A stretch of DNA of 64,000 nucleotides from Streptomyces sp. M41(2017) (GCF_002078175.1 NZ_MWFK01000002.1:2232001-2296000), one strand, 5' to 3'. Numbered from the stretch's first letter, positions 16,403-24,480 are shown. The notes: generated by a model from the sequence alone, not told the origin. Program-made: numbers and translations.

Positions 16403-17334
16403 CCGCCACGACAACGGCCCGCGTGGCCGCCCCACCCGTACGCACCCTCGGACAACCGTCGGCCCGGCTGCGCGCCTGGGCCAGACGCGGCCCCCTGCTC
16501 CCCGCTCTGATCTTCATGATCGTGGTGACCCAACTCCCCTTCGTGGCCACCCTGGTGATCTCGTTCTTCGACTGGAACGCGCTCTACCCGAAGGCCCGCC
16601 ACTTCACCGGCCTCGGCAACTACTCGGATGTCCTGAGCGACGCCGACCTGCGGCACTCCGTCTGGACGACGATCCTGCTGACCGTCACCGTCGTCCTGGT
16701 CAGCCTCGTCCTCGGTCTGGTCCTCGCCCTGCTCCTGGACCGGAGGTTCCAGGGCCGCGGCATCGTCCGCACGCTGCTGATCGCCCCGTTCCTGGTCGTC
16801 CCGGTCGCCGCCGCCCTGCTGTGGAAGCACGTGCTCTACAACCCCGAATACGGCCTGCTCAACGGGCTGCTGCACGCCGTGGGCGGCCCCCAGCCCGACT
16901 GGATCTCCGACACACCGCTGCTCGCGGTGGAGGCTTCGCTCGTCTGGCAGTGGACGCCGTTCATGATGCTGATCCTGCTCGCCGGCCTGCAGAGCCGCGA
17001 CCACCAGCAGATGGAGGCCGCCCAGGTCGACGGAGCGAGCAACTGGCAGGTCTTCCGGTACCTGACCCTGCCGCACCTGCGCCGCTACCTCGAACTCGGC
17101 GCGCTCCTCGGCTCGATCTACATCGTCCAGAACTTCGACGCGGTGTTCACCCTCACCTCCGGCGGCCTGGGCACCGCGAACCTGCCCTACACCGTCTACC
17201 AGAGCTTCTACCAGGCCCACGAGAACGGCCTCGCCTCGGCCGCGGGCGTCCTGGTCGTCATCGGCTCGATCATCATCGCGACCTTCGCCCTGCGCGTCGT
17301 GTCGTCCCTGTTCCGCGAGGAGGCGTCCCGCTGA
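16399..17334 (+). CDS. Sugar/polyol ABC transporter permease (MalF type)
   Basis: 311 residues with an Ala/Thr/Arg-rich N-terminus (1-33) and six membrane helices. The EAA loop is EAAQVDGASNWQVFRYLTLP at about 207-230. It forms the channel with the permease encoded next. Four-base ATGA overlap upstream and a one-base TGATG junction downstream show tight coupling in the operon. Confidence 0.9.
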   Translation: MTATTTARVAAPPVRTLGQPSARLRAWARRGPLLPALIFMIVVTQLPFVATLVISFFDWNALYPKARHFTGLGNYSDVLSDADLRHSVWTTILLTVTVVLVSLVLGLVLALLLDRRFQGRGIVRTLLIAPFLVVPVAAALLWKHVLYNPEYGLLNGLLHAVGGPQPDWISDTPLLAVEASLVWQWTPFMMLILLAGLQSRDHQQMEAAQVDGASNWQVFRYLTLPHLRRYLELGALLGSIYIVQNFDAVFTLTSGGLGTANLPYTVYQSFYQAHENGLASAAGVLVVIGSIIIATFALRVVSSLFREEASR

Positions 17335-18185
17335 TGAGTACCGCCGCGACGAACGCCCGCCCCCGCCGCGCCAAGGGAGCCGGCCTGGGCCTGGTCGCCT
17401 GGGCGCTCGGCATCGTGTTCTTCCTGCCCATCGCCTGGATGGCGCTGACCTCGTTCCACTCCGAGTCCGACGCGGCCAAGAACCCGCCCGCGTTCGGCGC
17501 CTCCCTCACCCTCGACGGCTACCGGGACTTCTTCGGCACGGGCGGCGGCGCGAGCCCCTGGCCCGCGCTCCTCAACTCCACGGTGGCCTCGGTCGTCTCC
17601 ACCCTCTGCGTACTGCTCCTCGCCCTCCCGGCGGCGTACGCGCTGTCCATCCGCCCGGTGAAGAAGTGGACCGACGTCCTGTTCTTCTTCCTGTCGACCA
17701 AGATGCTCCCCGTCGTGGCCGGCCTCCTGCCGATCTACCTCTTCGCCAAGAACACCGGCATGCTCGACAACATCTGGCTGCTGGTCATCCTCTACACCTC
17801 GATGAACCTGCCGATCGCGGTCTGGATGATGCAGTCCTTCCTCGCCGAGGTCCCCGTCGCCGTGATCGAGGCGGCGCAGATCGACGGGGCCCGGCTGCCG
17901 ACCGTCCTCGCCCGCGTGGTCGCCCCCATCGCCCTGCCGGGCATCGCCGCGACCGCCCTCATCTGTTTCATCTTCAGCTGGAACGAGCTGCTCTTCGCCC
18001 GGGTGCTCACGGGAGTGGTCGCCGAGACCGCCCCCGTGTTCCTCACCGGATTCATCACCAGCCAGGGCCTGTTCCTCGCCAAGGTGTGCGCCGCGTCGCT
18101 CGTCGTCTCCCTGCCGGTGCTCGCGGCGGGGTTCGCCGCCCAGGACAAACTCGTCCAGGGCCTGTCCTTGGGAGCCGTGAAATGA
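17334..18185 (+). CDS. Sugar/polyol ABC transporter permease (MalG type)
   Basis: 283 residues, six hydrophobic helices. The EAA motif EAAQIDGARLPTVLARVVAP lies near 180-199. It is the second permease of the operon, overlapping the alcohol dehydrogenase start by ATGA. As in the first sugar cluster, no ATPase gene is present, so a shared ATPase such as MsiK is expected to energise it. Confidence 0.9.
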   Translation: MSTAATNARPRRAKGAGLGLVAWALGIVFFLPIAWMALTSFHSESDAAKNPPAFGASLTLDGYRDFFGTGGGASPWPALLNSTVASVVSTLCVLLLALPAAYALSIRPVKKWTDVLFFFLSTKMLPVVAGLLPIYLFAKNTGMLDNIWLLVILYTSMNLPIAVWMMQSFLAEVPVAVIEAAQIDGARLPTVLARVVAPIALPGIAATALICFIFSWNELLFARVLTGVVAETAPVFLTGFITSQGLFLAKVCAASLVVSLPVLAAGFAAQDKLVQGLSLGAVK

Positions 18186-19171
18186 AGGCCGCTGTCATCG
18201 AGTCCGTCGGCCGTGCCGTCGTCGCCGAGGTCCCGGACCCGACGCCCGGCCCCCGCGAGGTCGTGGTCGAGGTCGCCGCCTGCGGCCTGTGCGGCACCGA
18301 TCTGCACATCCTCCAGGGCGAGTTCGCGCCCAAGCTGCCGATCGTGCCGGGCCACGAGTTCGCGGGCGAGATCGTCGGCGTCGGCACCCAGGTCACCGAA
18401 CTCTCCGTCGGCGACCGGGTCGCCGTCGACCCGTCCCTGTACTGCTACGAGTGCCGGTACTGCCGTACGGGCCACAACAACCTCTGCGAGAGGTGGGCCG
18501 CGATCGGCGTCACCACCGCGGGCGGAGCCGCCCAGTACGCGACCGCCCCCGTCGCCAACTGCGTGAAGCTCCCCGAGCACGTCCGCACCCAGGACGCGGC
18601 CCTCGTCGAACCGCTCTCCTGCGCCGTCCGCGGCTACGACGTCCTGCGGTCCCGGCTCGGCGCCCACGTCCTCATCTACGGCTCCGGAACCATGGGCCTG
18701 ATGATGCTGGAGCTCGCCAAGCGCACCGGCGCCGCCAGCGTCGACGTCGTCGACCTCAACGCGGACCGCCTCGCCACCGCCCGGCAGCTCGGCGTCTCCG
18801 CGTCCGCCGCGAACCCCGACGAGCTGGACCGGCCGCAGGGCTGGGACCTGGTCATCGACGCCACCGGGAACGCCGCCGCCATCCAGGACGGCCTCGACCG
18901 GGTCGCCAAGGCCGGCACCTTCCTCCAGTTCGGCGTCGCCGACTACGCGACCCGGGTCACCATCGACCCGTACCGCATCTACAACCAGGAGATCACCATC
19001 ACCGGCTCGATGGCCGTGCTGCACAGCTTCGAGCGCGCGGCGGAGCTCTTCGCGACAGGGGTGCTCGACCCGTCGGTCTTCATCAGCGACCGCCTCCCGC
19101 TGACCAGCTATCCCGAGGCCCTGGAGCAGTTCGCCTCGGGCGTCGGACGGAAGATCGTCGTCGTCCCCTGA
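18182..19171 (+). CDS. Zinc-dependent alcohol (polyol) dehydrogenase
   Basis: 329 residues, medium-chain dehydrogenase family. Catalytic zinc ligands are C37 (CGLCGTDLH), H58 and E59 (PGHEFAG). The structural zinc site is C88, C91, C94 and C102 (CYECRYCRTGHNNLC). The cofactor-binding stretch is YGSGTMGLMMLE near 165-176. As the last gene of a polyol-type ABC operon it probably oxidises the imported sugar alcohol to a ketose with NAD. Exact substrate (mannitol, sorbitol, arabitol or other) cannot be told from sequence. Confidence 0.88.
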   Translation: MKAAVIESVGRAVVAEVPDPTPGPREVVVEVAACGLCGTDLHILQGEFAPKLPIVPGHEFAGEIVGVGTQVTELSVGDRVAVDPSLYCYECRYCRTGHNNLCERWAAIGVTTAGGAAQYATAPVANCVKLPEHVRTQDAALVEPLSCAVRGYDVLRSRLGAHVLIYGSGTMGLMMLELAKRTGAASVDVVDLNADRLATARQLGVSASAANPDELDRPQGWDLVIDATGNAAAIQDGLDRVAKAGTFLQFGVADYATRVTIDPYRIYNQEITITGSMAVLHSFERAAELFATGVLDPSVFISDRLPLTSYPEALEQFASGVGRKIVVVP

Positions 19172-19184
19172 CCGGAGAACCGGG

Positions 19185-19211
19185 CGGCGGGGCGCCTCCG
19201 GGGCCCCGCCG
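19185..19211 (+). terminator. Terminator of the polyol operon
   Basis: A perfect 9-bp GC stem (19185-19193 with 19203-19211), 9-nt loop, starting 13 nt after the dehydrogenase stop. Confidence 0.7.
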
Positions 19212-19223
19212 CACGTCACTCTT

Positions 19224-19260
19224 GGGTAAGGGAACGGTAAAGCGCCTCCGCTCGTTACCC
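19224..19260. promoter_or_regulatory. GGGTAA/TTACCC inverted element before terD-like gene
   Basis: GGGTAA (19224-19229) and TTACCC (19255-19260) frame the 37 bp just upstream of the double TerD gene, and a further GGTAA lies between. It could be a regulator site or contain an alternative-sigma -10 (GGGTAA). No matching -35 is evident. Confidence 0.3.
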
Positions 19261-19265
19261 CAGTC

Positions 19266-20480
19266 ATGACAGCTATGACCCCCGGCTCGAACATCCCTCT
19301 CCCCGTCTCGCGCGTGACGGTGGACGTCACCGCTCCGGTGCGGCTCGACGTGTCGAGCCTGCTGCTCACCGCCGACGGCAAGGTGCGCTCCGACGAGGAC
19401 TTCATCTTCTACAACCAGCCCGCCGGCCCCGGCGTGACCTACCGCTCCGGCGGCGGCACGGCGCCGGACGCGATCATCGTGGACACCGCGGCGGTCCCGC
19501 CGGGCATCGAGAAGATCGTCGTCACCGCGAGTCCGGACGCCGCGGGCCAGTCCTTCCAGGGCATCGAGCCCACCGCCACCATCCGCAACGCGGACGACAA
19601 CGCGGTGCTGGCCACCTTCACCCCGCCCCAGCTGGGCACGGAGACGGCCCTGGTGATCGTCGAGGTCTACCTCCGCAACGGCGCGTGGAAGGCCCGCGCC
19701 GTCGGCCAGGGGTACGCGAACGGCCTGGCGGGCATCGCCACCGACTTCGGCGTGAGTGTGGAGGAGCCCGCTCCCGCCGCCCAGCCGGCCCCCGCACCGC
19801 AGGCACCCGTGACGCCCCCGGCGCCGGCCGCGGACCCCCGCCTCTCCGCCCCGCCCGCCCCGGCTGCTCCCCCGGCACCCCCCGCCGCGGCACCGGGCGC
19901 CGGCAAGATCAACCTCGACAAGGGCCGGGTCAGCCTCCAGAAGAACCAGACGGTGTCCCTGGTCAAGGGCGGCCGTCCCTTCCTCTCCCAGGTCCAGATG
20001 GGTCTCGGCTGGGAGCCCGCGTACCGCGGCAAGGACATCGACCTGGACGCCTCGGTCATCGCGTACGGCCCGCAGCGCAACCACATCGACAGCTGCTACT
20101 TCGGCAAGCTGTCGATCGTGAACGGCGCGATCAAGCACTCCGGGGACAACCTCACCGGTGAGGGCGGCGGGGACGACGAGGTGATCACCGTCGACCTCGG
20201 CCGGCTCCCCCAGGAGGTCACCGGCCTCGTCTTCACGGTCAACTCCTTCTCCGGCCAGAAGTTCACCGAGGTCGCCAAGGCCTACTGCCGCCTGATCGAC
20301 GCCGCCACCGGCGAGGAGCTCGTCCGCTTCGACCTCACCAACGCGGAGGCGCAGACGGGCGTGATGATGGCGAAGCTGATCAAGCAGTTCTCCGGGGAGT
20401 GGGAGATGACCGCCATGGGCGAGTTCGTCAAGGGCCGCACGGTCCGCGGCATGGTCAAGCCGGCAGCCCAGTCCCTCTGA
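19266..20480 (+). CDS. Tandem TerD-domain protein
   Basis: 404 residues. Two TerD domains are joined by a Pro/Ala-rich linker (about residues 160-215). The N-terminal domain is divergent. The C-terminal one (about 217-400) has canonical features such as VSLVKGG, LGWEPA, IDLDASVI, GDNLTGEGGGDDE and the following V-x-V-D-L-x segment; these acidic loops bind calcium in the family. TerD proteins are linked to tellurite and stress resistance and, in Streptomyces, to development and calcium-dependent processes. It is a single gene, separated from the polyol operon by a terminator. Confidence 0.85.
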   Translation: MTAMTPGSNIPLPVSRVTVDVTAPVRLDVSSLLLTADGKVRSDEDFIFYNQPAGPGVTYRSGGGTAPDAIIVDTAAVPPGIEKIVVTASPDAAGQSFQGIEPTATIRNADDNAVLATFTPPQLGTETALVIVEVYLRNGAWKARAVGQGYANGLAGIATDFGVSVEEPAPAAQPAPAPQAPVTPPAPAADPRLSAPPAPAAPPAPPAAAPGAGKINLDKGRVSLQKNQTVSLVKGGRPFLSQVQMGLGWEPAYRGKDIDLDASVIAYGPQRNHIDSCYFGKLSIVNGAIKHSGDNLTGEGGGDDEVITVDLGRLPQEVTGLVFTVNSFSGQKFTEVAKAYCRLIDAATGEELVRFDLTNAEAQTGVMMAKLIKQFSGEWEMTAMGEFVKGRTVRGMVKPAAQSL

Positions 20481-20699
20481 CCCCCGGCCCCACCCCGGCA
20501 GGTCATCTCCCCCGACCCCGGGGTGGGTCCCCCCAAGCCTTCTCTCGCCCCCTCCGCCCCTGCCCGACCCACACCTGGGGCTCCGCCCCGGACCCCGCTC
20601 CTCAATCGCCGGAGGGGCTGAAATTCACGCCCGCACCCGGCACCCCACGAAAGGGACGCGCCCCGGCCAGTCGCTGCCCGCGGTCGGCATCCGGCAGGA
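20481..20699. other. Intergenic region with dispersed element copy 2
   Basis: No gene is supported. It contains the second copy (about 20577-20623) of the dispersed intergenic element seen at 10643-10685, with the identical 17-bp core CCGCCCCGGACCCCGCT at 20583-20599 followed by a CGCCGGAGGGGCTGA segment. It lies between the convergent terD-like and Ro60-type genes. Confidence 0.6.
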
Positions 20700-20811
20700 G
20701 GGGCCGTGCCGGTACATCACATGCCCGTCGCTCACGCCCGGATCGAGCAGCTCACACCTCTCGACCGACGTCTGATCCCACGGCGACGGGCGGATGTACC
20801 GGCACGGCCCC
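20700..20811 (-). ncRNA. Candidate structured RNA: long two-step hairpin downstream of the Ro60 gene
   Basis: Bases 20700-20718 pair perfectly with 20793-20811 (19 bp, GGGGCCGTGCCGGTACATC on the plus strand). Inside, 20723-20731 pair with 20783-20791 (9 bp), and GGATC/GATCC can form a further inner helix. The 112-nt structure lies 85 nt beyond the Ro60-type stop. It is far longer than the other terminators in the window. It may be a third Ro-associated RNA, an mRNA 3'-end structure or an unrelated inverted repeat. Strand is assigned by co-direction with the Ro60 gene and is uncertain. Confidence 0.45.
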
Positions 20812-20896
20812 GCCCCACCCACCGGACGGGACCGCATCGGACCGGGCCGGACCCGGAAACGCAACCGCACCCGGAACGCCCGTCGCGCAGCCGCCC

Positions 20897-22489
20897 TCAC
20901 GCCACCGCCACCGCCCACGGCCAATCCGCGTCCCGCGCCGACTCCAGCAGCGGCACCAGCCGGAACGCCGCGTCCGAGAGCCCGCCGAACGTGTGCCGGT
21001 TCCCCTTCCCCGACGGGCCGTGGCCCGCGCGGTAGCCCGCGAGGTTCCACGTGTAGACCGGCACGCGCCCCGGGACCTGCGAGGTCGGGTCACCGAACGA
21101 GCTGTGCGCCGCCTGCTCGTCGGTGACGATGATCACCCGGTCGTGCGACCGGTAGTGCGCCCGCACCGCCTCGCTCGTGTTCGTACCCCCCAGATCCCCG
21201 AACCGCTCGAGAACCTTCAGCACCGACTCCCCCGCCCGGAACGGCACCCGCCGGTGACTCGTGCCGAACTCGACGAGATCCGCGTCCGCCGCCCGCAGCG
21301 CCAGCGCCGTACCGAAGATCGCCGCCGCGTCGGCCCGGTTCAGCTCGGAGCGGTCGGACAGCCGCGACCAGAACATCGACCCCGAACGGTCGACGAGCAC
21401 CAGCGTCCGCCCGGGCAGCGCGGGCACGTTGGCCAGCGAGTGCCCGAGCGCCTGCTCCAGCGGATACGCCCAGCGCAGCGACGGCGCGTGCTGGTACGCC
21501 GCGAGGTACCGGAACGGGAACTGCCGCGAGCGCGCGACCTCGACCGGGTCGCTGATCCTCGCGGCGACCCGCGCCGCCACCTCGTCGCTCACGCCCGCCT
21601 CGTCGAAGTTCCGCAGGTTGCGGACGAGCGCCATCGTCCCCATGGAGGGGATGACGGCCTCCCAGGCGGCCTTGTCCATGGGGCCCTGGAGCCAGCCGGC
21701 CAGCGCCTCCCAGGTCATGCCCGCGTCGGCGAGCCGCCGCGCCCCGTCAGGACCGGTGACGACCGCGCGCCGCTCGGCGGACGGCAGGGCCATCAGCTCG
21801 CGGTGGGCGACGAGCGCGGACAGGGACGGGGGGACCTCGGCCCGGTCCGGGTTGTGACGCCGGTCCAGCGCGTACCGGAACAGGTCGCCCTGCCACGGCT
21901 TGGCCGGGTCGGGCGCCGCGTGCACGAGGTTGAGGATGTCGCCGAAGCGGTAGCCCTTGGACGTGGTGTCGTACTTCAGCAGGGACTTGGCTCCGTAGAG
22001 ACGGCGTACGGCGTCGGCGACGCCCCGCTTCACGGGCTTGGGTACGTTGCGGCCGAACCGGGAGGTCCAGTACGCGAGCAGCTCGCCCGGCTCGTCGGGG
22101 CGGCGCAGCACGGAGTCGACGACCTGCCGGTTGGCGGGTCCGTCGGTGACCCCCGCGTCGAGGCGCGCCTTGACGTACTCGGCGGCGCCGACGATCGAGG
22201 CCGTGCGGAGGTTGCCGTCGGTGCGCAGCCAGCCGAGGAGGGCGGCCGTCCACGACGGGTCGCTGACGGCGAGCTCCCGGACGAGCGCGGCGAACCGGTC
22301 GTCGCGGTCGGAGCCGGTCTCGTAGAAGGTCCGCTGCGACACGAAGTTGGCGATCGCGAGCAGGAAGAGCTCGGAGCGCGCGTCGCGCTCGTGTCCCCGG
22401 CCGCCCTGGTGCGTGCGCAGGACGCGGCCGGTGGAGGTCACGCGCGAGGCGGGCTGTGCCTTCGCGGTGCGGATGTTGAAGCGTGCCAT
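20897..22489 (-). CDS. rsr: TROVE-domain protein, Ro60/Rsr homologue
   Basis: 530 residues. The TROVE HEAT-repeat ring covers about 20-350. It is followed by a von Willebrand A-like domain whose MIDAS motif is D367-S369-S371 (LVDRSGSM), with later threonine (GGTNTSEAV) and aspartate (IIVTDEQA) elements. Length and order match bacterial Ro60 homologues (Rsr), ring proteins that bind Y RNA on the outer surface and misfolded RNA ends through the central hole, and act in RNA quality control and stress survival. ATG at 22489 has a GGGGAA ribosome site. Two tRNA-like RNAs lie directly upstream on the same strand, as Y RNA genes do next to rsr in other bacteria. Confidence 0.92.
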   Translation of the reverse strand: MARFNIRTAKAQPASRVTSTGRVLRTHQGGRGHERDARSELFLLAIANFVSQRTFYETGSDRDDRFAALVRELAVSDPSWTAALLGWLRTDGNLRTASIVGAAEYVKARLDAGVTDGPANRQVVDSVLRRPDEPGELLAYWTSRFGRNVPKPVKRGVADAVRRLYGAKSLLKYDTTSKGYRFGDILNLVHAAPDPAKPWQGDLFRYALDRRHNPDRAEVPPSLSALVAHRELMALPSAERRAVVTGPDGARRLADAGMTWEALAGWLQGPMDKAAWEAVIPSMGTMALVRNLRNFDEAGVSDEVAARVAARISDPVEVARSRQFPFRYLAAYQHAPSLRWAYPLEQALGHSLANVPALPGRTLVLVDRSGSMFWSRLSDRSELNRADAAAIFGTALALRAADADLVEFGTSHRRVPFRAGESVLKVLERFGDLGGTNTSEAVRAHYRSHDRVIIVTDEQAAHSSFGDPTSQVPGRVPVYTWNLAGYRAGHGPSGKGNRHTFGGLSDAAFRLVPLLESARDADWPWAVAVA

Positions 22490-22541
22490 GGTGAATTCCC
22501 CCGAATTCAGAAGCGTTTCGGAGGGAGGCACAGCAAATGGA

Positions 22542-22697
22542 GGGTGCCCGAGATAAAGGGTCGGCGACGGTTGCTTATCAACTGGCGCGTCTTCCGTTCC
22601 GCCACACCGACCCGAAGTCGGTGACGGGATTCGAACCCGCATGAGGTCGTGGCCCCACCAGTTCCCGAAGTATCCGCTGCCTGCGCACCGGGCACCC
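22542..22697 (-). ncRNA. Y RNA-like RNA 2 with circularly permuted Leu-type tRNA module
   Basis: On the minus strand the ends pair: GGGTGCCCG (22697-22689) with CGGGCACCC (22550-22542). Next, GGCAGCGG (22681-22674) pairs with CCGTCGCC (22570-22563) with one mismatch, and AACTGG (22663-22658) with CCAGTT (22585-22580). Inside lies a T-arm with loop TTCGAAT and 5-bp stem (22640-22624), then acceptor strand CACCGAC, loop TTCGG, partner GTCGGTG, then TG and a Leu-type D-arm (GCG, loop GAACGGAAGA, CGC, ending 22587). There is no anticodon arm. This is a tRNA with its halves swapped and its acceptor end closed, as expected of YrlA-type Y RNAs. End positions are inferred from pairing. Confidence 0.8.
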
Positions 22698-22758
22698 ACC
22701 ATGAGCTGCGCCTCCCGAGATCAGGTCGGCCGCGGCGTGGATTCTTTGGAAGAGAAGT

Positions 22759-22964
22759 AGCCGCGGCCCGCGCACCGGGAGGTGCATGAAGTTGTGGTGT
22801 CCAGAGTTCAGGTCGGCGGAACCGACGTAGGTGCTCTACCCCTGAGCTACACCGGCGCGTTGTGCCGGTGACGGGACTCGAACCCGCGGCCGCCCCATTA
22901 TGAGTGGAAGTAGGTCCTGCCTTCGCACCTGGACGTTCATTACTTTAGGCAGGCGGCCGCGGCT
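22759..22964 (-). ncRNA. Y RNA-like RNA 1 with circularly permuted type I tRNA module
   Basis: On the minus strand a T-arm (5-bp stem, loop TTCGAGT, 22887-22871) is followed by acceptor strand CACCGGC, a 7-nt loop ACAACGC, partner GCCGGTG, then TA and a canonical D-arm GCTC-AGGGGTA-GAGC ending at 22833. Flanking complementarity is consistent with a closing stem: AGCCGCGGCC (22964-22955) with GGCCGCGGCT (22768-22759), and GTCCAG (22934-22929) with CTGGAC (22804-22799). No anticodon arm is present, and the halves are in swapped order, so it is not a normal tRNA gene. The tRNA module is certain; the outer ends are less so because GCCGCGGC is self-complementary and an alternative CCTGCCT/AGGCAGG pairing exists. 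Confidence 0.75.
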
Positions 22965-23016
22965 CGGGCGAGCGAATTAAACGCCGCTGAATACGGGGGA
23001 GTTACAGGGGCGGAGT

Positions 23017-24480
23017 TCAGCCGCGCTTCTGCCGCTTCCAGGGGCCCGTGATGGCGACCATGATGCCCGGCACCTGGATGTTGGCGTAGAGGGTCCGGCC
23101 GTCGGGCGAGAAGGTGACGCCGGTGAACTCGCTGTACTCGGGGTCCTCGGCGCTGCCGATGTTGAGTTCGTTGCGGGCGATGGGGTACGTGCGGCCGCTC
23201 TCGGTGGCGCCGAAGAGGTGCTGGACGCCTTCGCCGTCCTCGGCGATGACGAGGCCTCCGTACGGGGAGACCGTGATGTTGTCGGGGCCGTCGAAGTCGC
23301 CGTCGACCGACGGGTCCGGGTTCACGCCGATGAGGACCTTCAGCGTCAGGGTGCGGCGCTTGGGGTCGTAGAACCAGACGGCGCCGTCGTGGGCCTGGCC
23401 GGGGCTCTCGGTGCGGGCGTAGGAGGAGACGATGTAGATGCCGCCGTCGCCCCACCACATGCCTTCGAGCTTGCGGGCGCGGGTGACCTGGCCGTCGGTG
23501 AACTGCTTGCGGACGGAGACCGCCCTGGCGTCGCGGTCGGGCACGTCGACCCAGTCCACGCCGTACACCGTGCCGATCTTCGTGGCGCGGGAGAGATCGT
23601 CGACGTAACGGCCGCCGGAGTCGAAGCACTTGAAGGCCTGGAGCGAGCCGTCGGTGTCGCCGAGGGTGCGCAGCTGCCCGTGGCCGTGCTCGAAGCCCTG
23701 CGGGGGCGTCCAGCGGTAGAGCAGGCCGTTGGGGCCCGACGCGTCCTCGGTGAGGTAGAGGCGGCCGCGCTTGGGGTCGACGACGACGGCCTCGTGCGCG
23801 TAGCGGCCGAGAGCCTTGACCGGCTTGGGGTTCCGGTTGCGGCGGCGGTCCTCGGGGTCGACCTCGAAGACGTAGCCGTGGTCCTTGGTGAAGCCGTTGG
23901 TGCCGGCCTTGTCCTCGGTCTCCTCGCAGGTGAGCCAGGTACCCCAAGGGGTGTTGCCCCCGGCGCAGTTGGTGGCCGTGCCGGCGATGCCGACCCATTC
24001 GGCGACCTTGTCGCGGCGTACCTCGACGACCGTGCAGCCGCCCGCGGCGGCGGGGTCGTAGACGAGTCCCTCGGCGAGCGGCACGGGGTAGGCCCAGTTG
24101 GCGCGCGGTCCGGCCAGTTCGTGGTTGTTGACGAGGAGCGTGGCGCCGCGCGGGCCGCTGAAGGTGGACGTGCCGTCGTGGTTGGAGGGGGTGAACTCAC
24201 CCGACTCCAGCTTGGTCTTTCCGCTGTGCGTGATCACGCGATACGTGAACCCGGCGGGGAGCGAGAGAAGGCCCTCGGGGTCGGTGACGAGCGGCCCGTA
24301 GCCGACGCCGCCGTGACCGTGTCCGTGCCGGGCCTCCGCGGAGTCCGCGGCCTCCGTCTCCGTCTCGGTGGCCGCGAGCGCGTTGGGAGCGGTGGCGAGG
24401 GCGCCTACGCTGCCGACCAGGGCCACGCCTGCACCGGTGATCGCGGACTGTCTGGCGAAGTCCCTGCGGGTGAGCGACAT
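23017..24480 (-). CDS. Tat-exported PhoX-like alkaline phosphatase (DUF839)
   Basis: 487 residues. A twin-arginine signal (LTRRDFARQ, then a hydrophobic segment ending near NALAATE) sends it folded across the membrane. The body matches the PhoX/DUF839 beta-propeller family: NNHELAGPRANW, NCAGGNTPWGTWLTCEET, GRYAHEAVVVDP and EDASGPNGLLYRW are characteristic metal- and phosphate-site segments of PhoX-type phosphatases. It hydrolyses phosphate esters outside the cell using Ca/Fe cofactors in characterised members. A PHO box about 80 bp upstream fits induction by phosphate starvation through PhoP. Monocistronic. Confidence 0.9.
   Translation of the reverse strand: MSLTRRDFARQSAITGAGVALVGSVGALATAPNALAATETETEAADSAEARHGHGHGGVGYGPLVTDPEGLLSLPAGFTYRVITHSGKTKLESGEFTPSNHDGTSTFSGPRGATLLVNNHELAGPRANWAYPVPLAEGLVYDPAAAGGCTVVEVRRDKVAEWVGIAGTATNCAGGNTPWGTWLTCEETEDKAGTNGFTKDHGYVFEVDPEDRRRNRNPKPVKALGRYAHEAVVVDPKRGRLYLTEDASGPNGLLYRWTPPQGFEHGHGQLRTLGDTDGSLQAFKCFDSGGRYVDDLSRATKIGTVYGVDWVDVPDRDARAVSVRKQFTDGQVTRARKLEGMWWGDGGIYIVSSYARTESPGQAHDGAVWFYDPKRRTLTLKVLIGVNPDPSVDGDFDGPDNITVSPYGGLVIAEDGEGVQHLFGATESGRTYPIARNELNIGSAEDPEYSEFTGVTFSPDGRTLYANIQVPGIMVAITGPWKRQKRG

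Noticed and set aside
19224..19229. GGGTAA as a SigB-type -10 for the terD-like gene
   Set aside because: No GTTT-like -35 at the right distance, so not called as a SigB promoter.
20625..21050. Minus-strand open frame running through the hairpin at 20700-20811
   Set aside because: The sequence is dominated by the inverted repeat, overlaps the end of the Ro60-type gene and has no domain.
22580..22900. Ordinary tRNA genes on the minus strand
   Set aside because: T-arm and D-arm are canonical but in reversed order, with the acceptor end closed by a loop and no anticodon arm, so they cannot be standard tRNAs.
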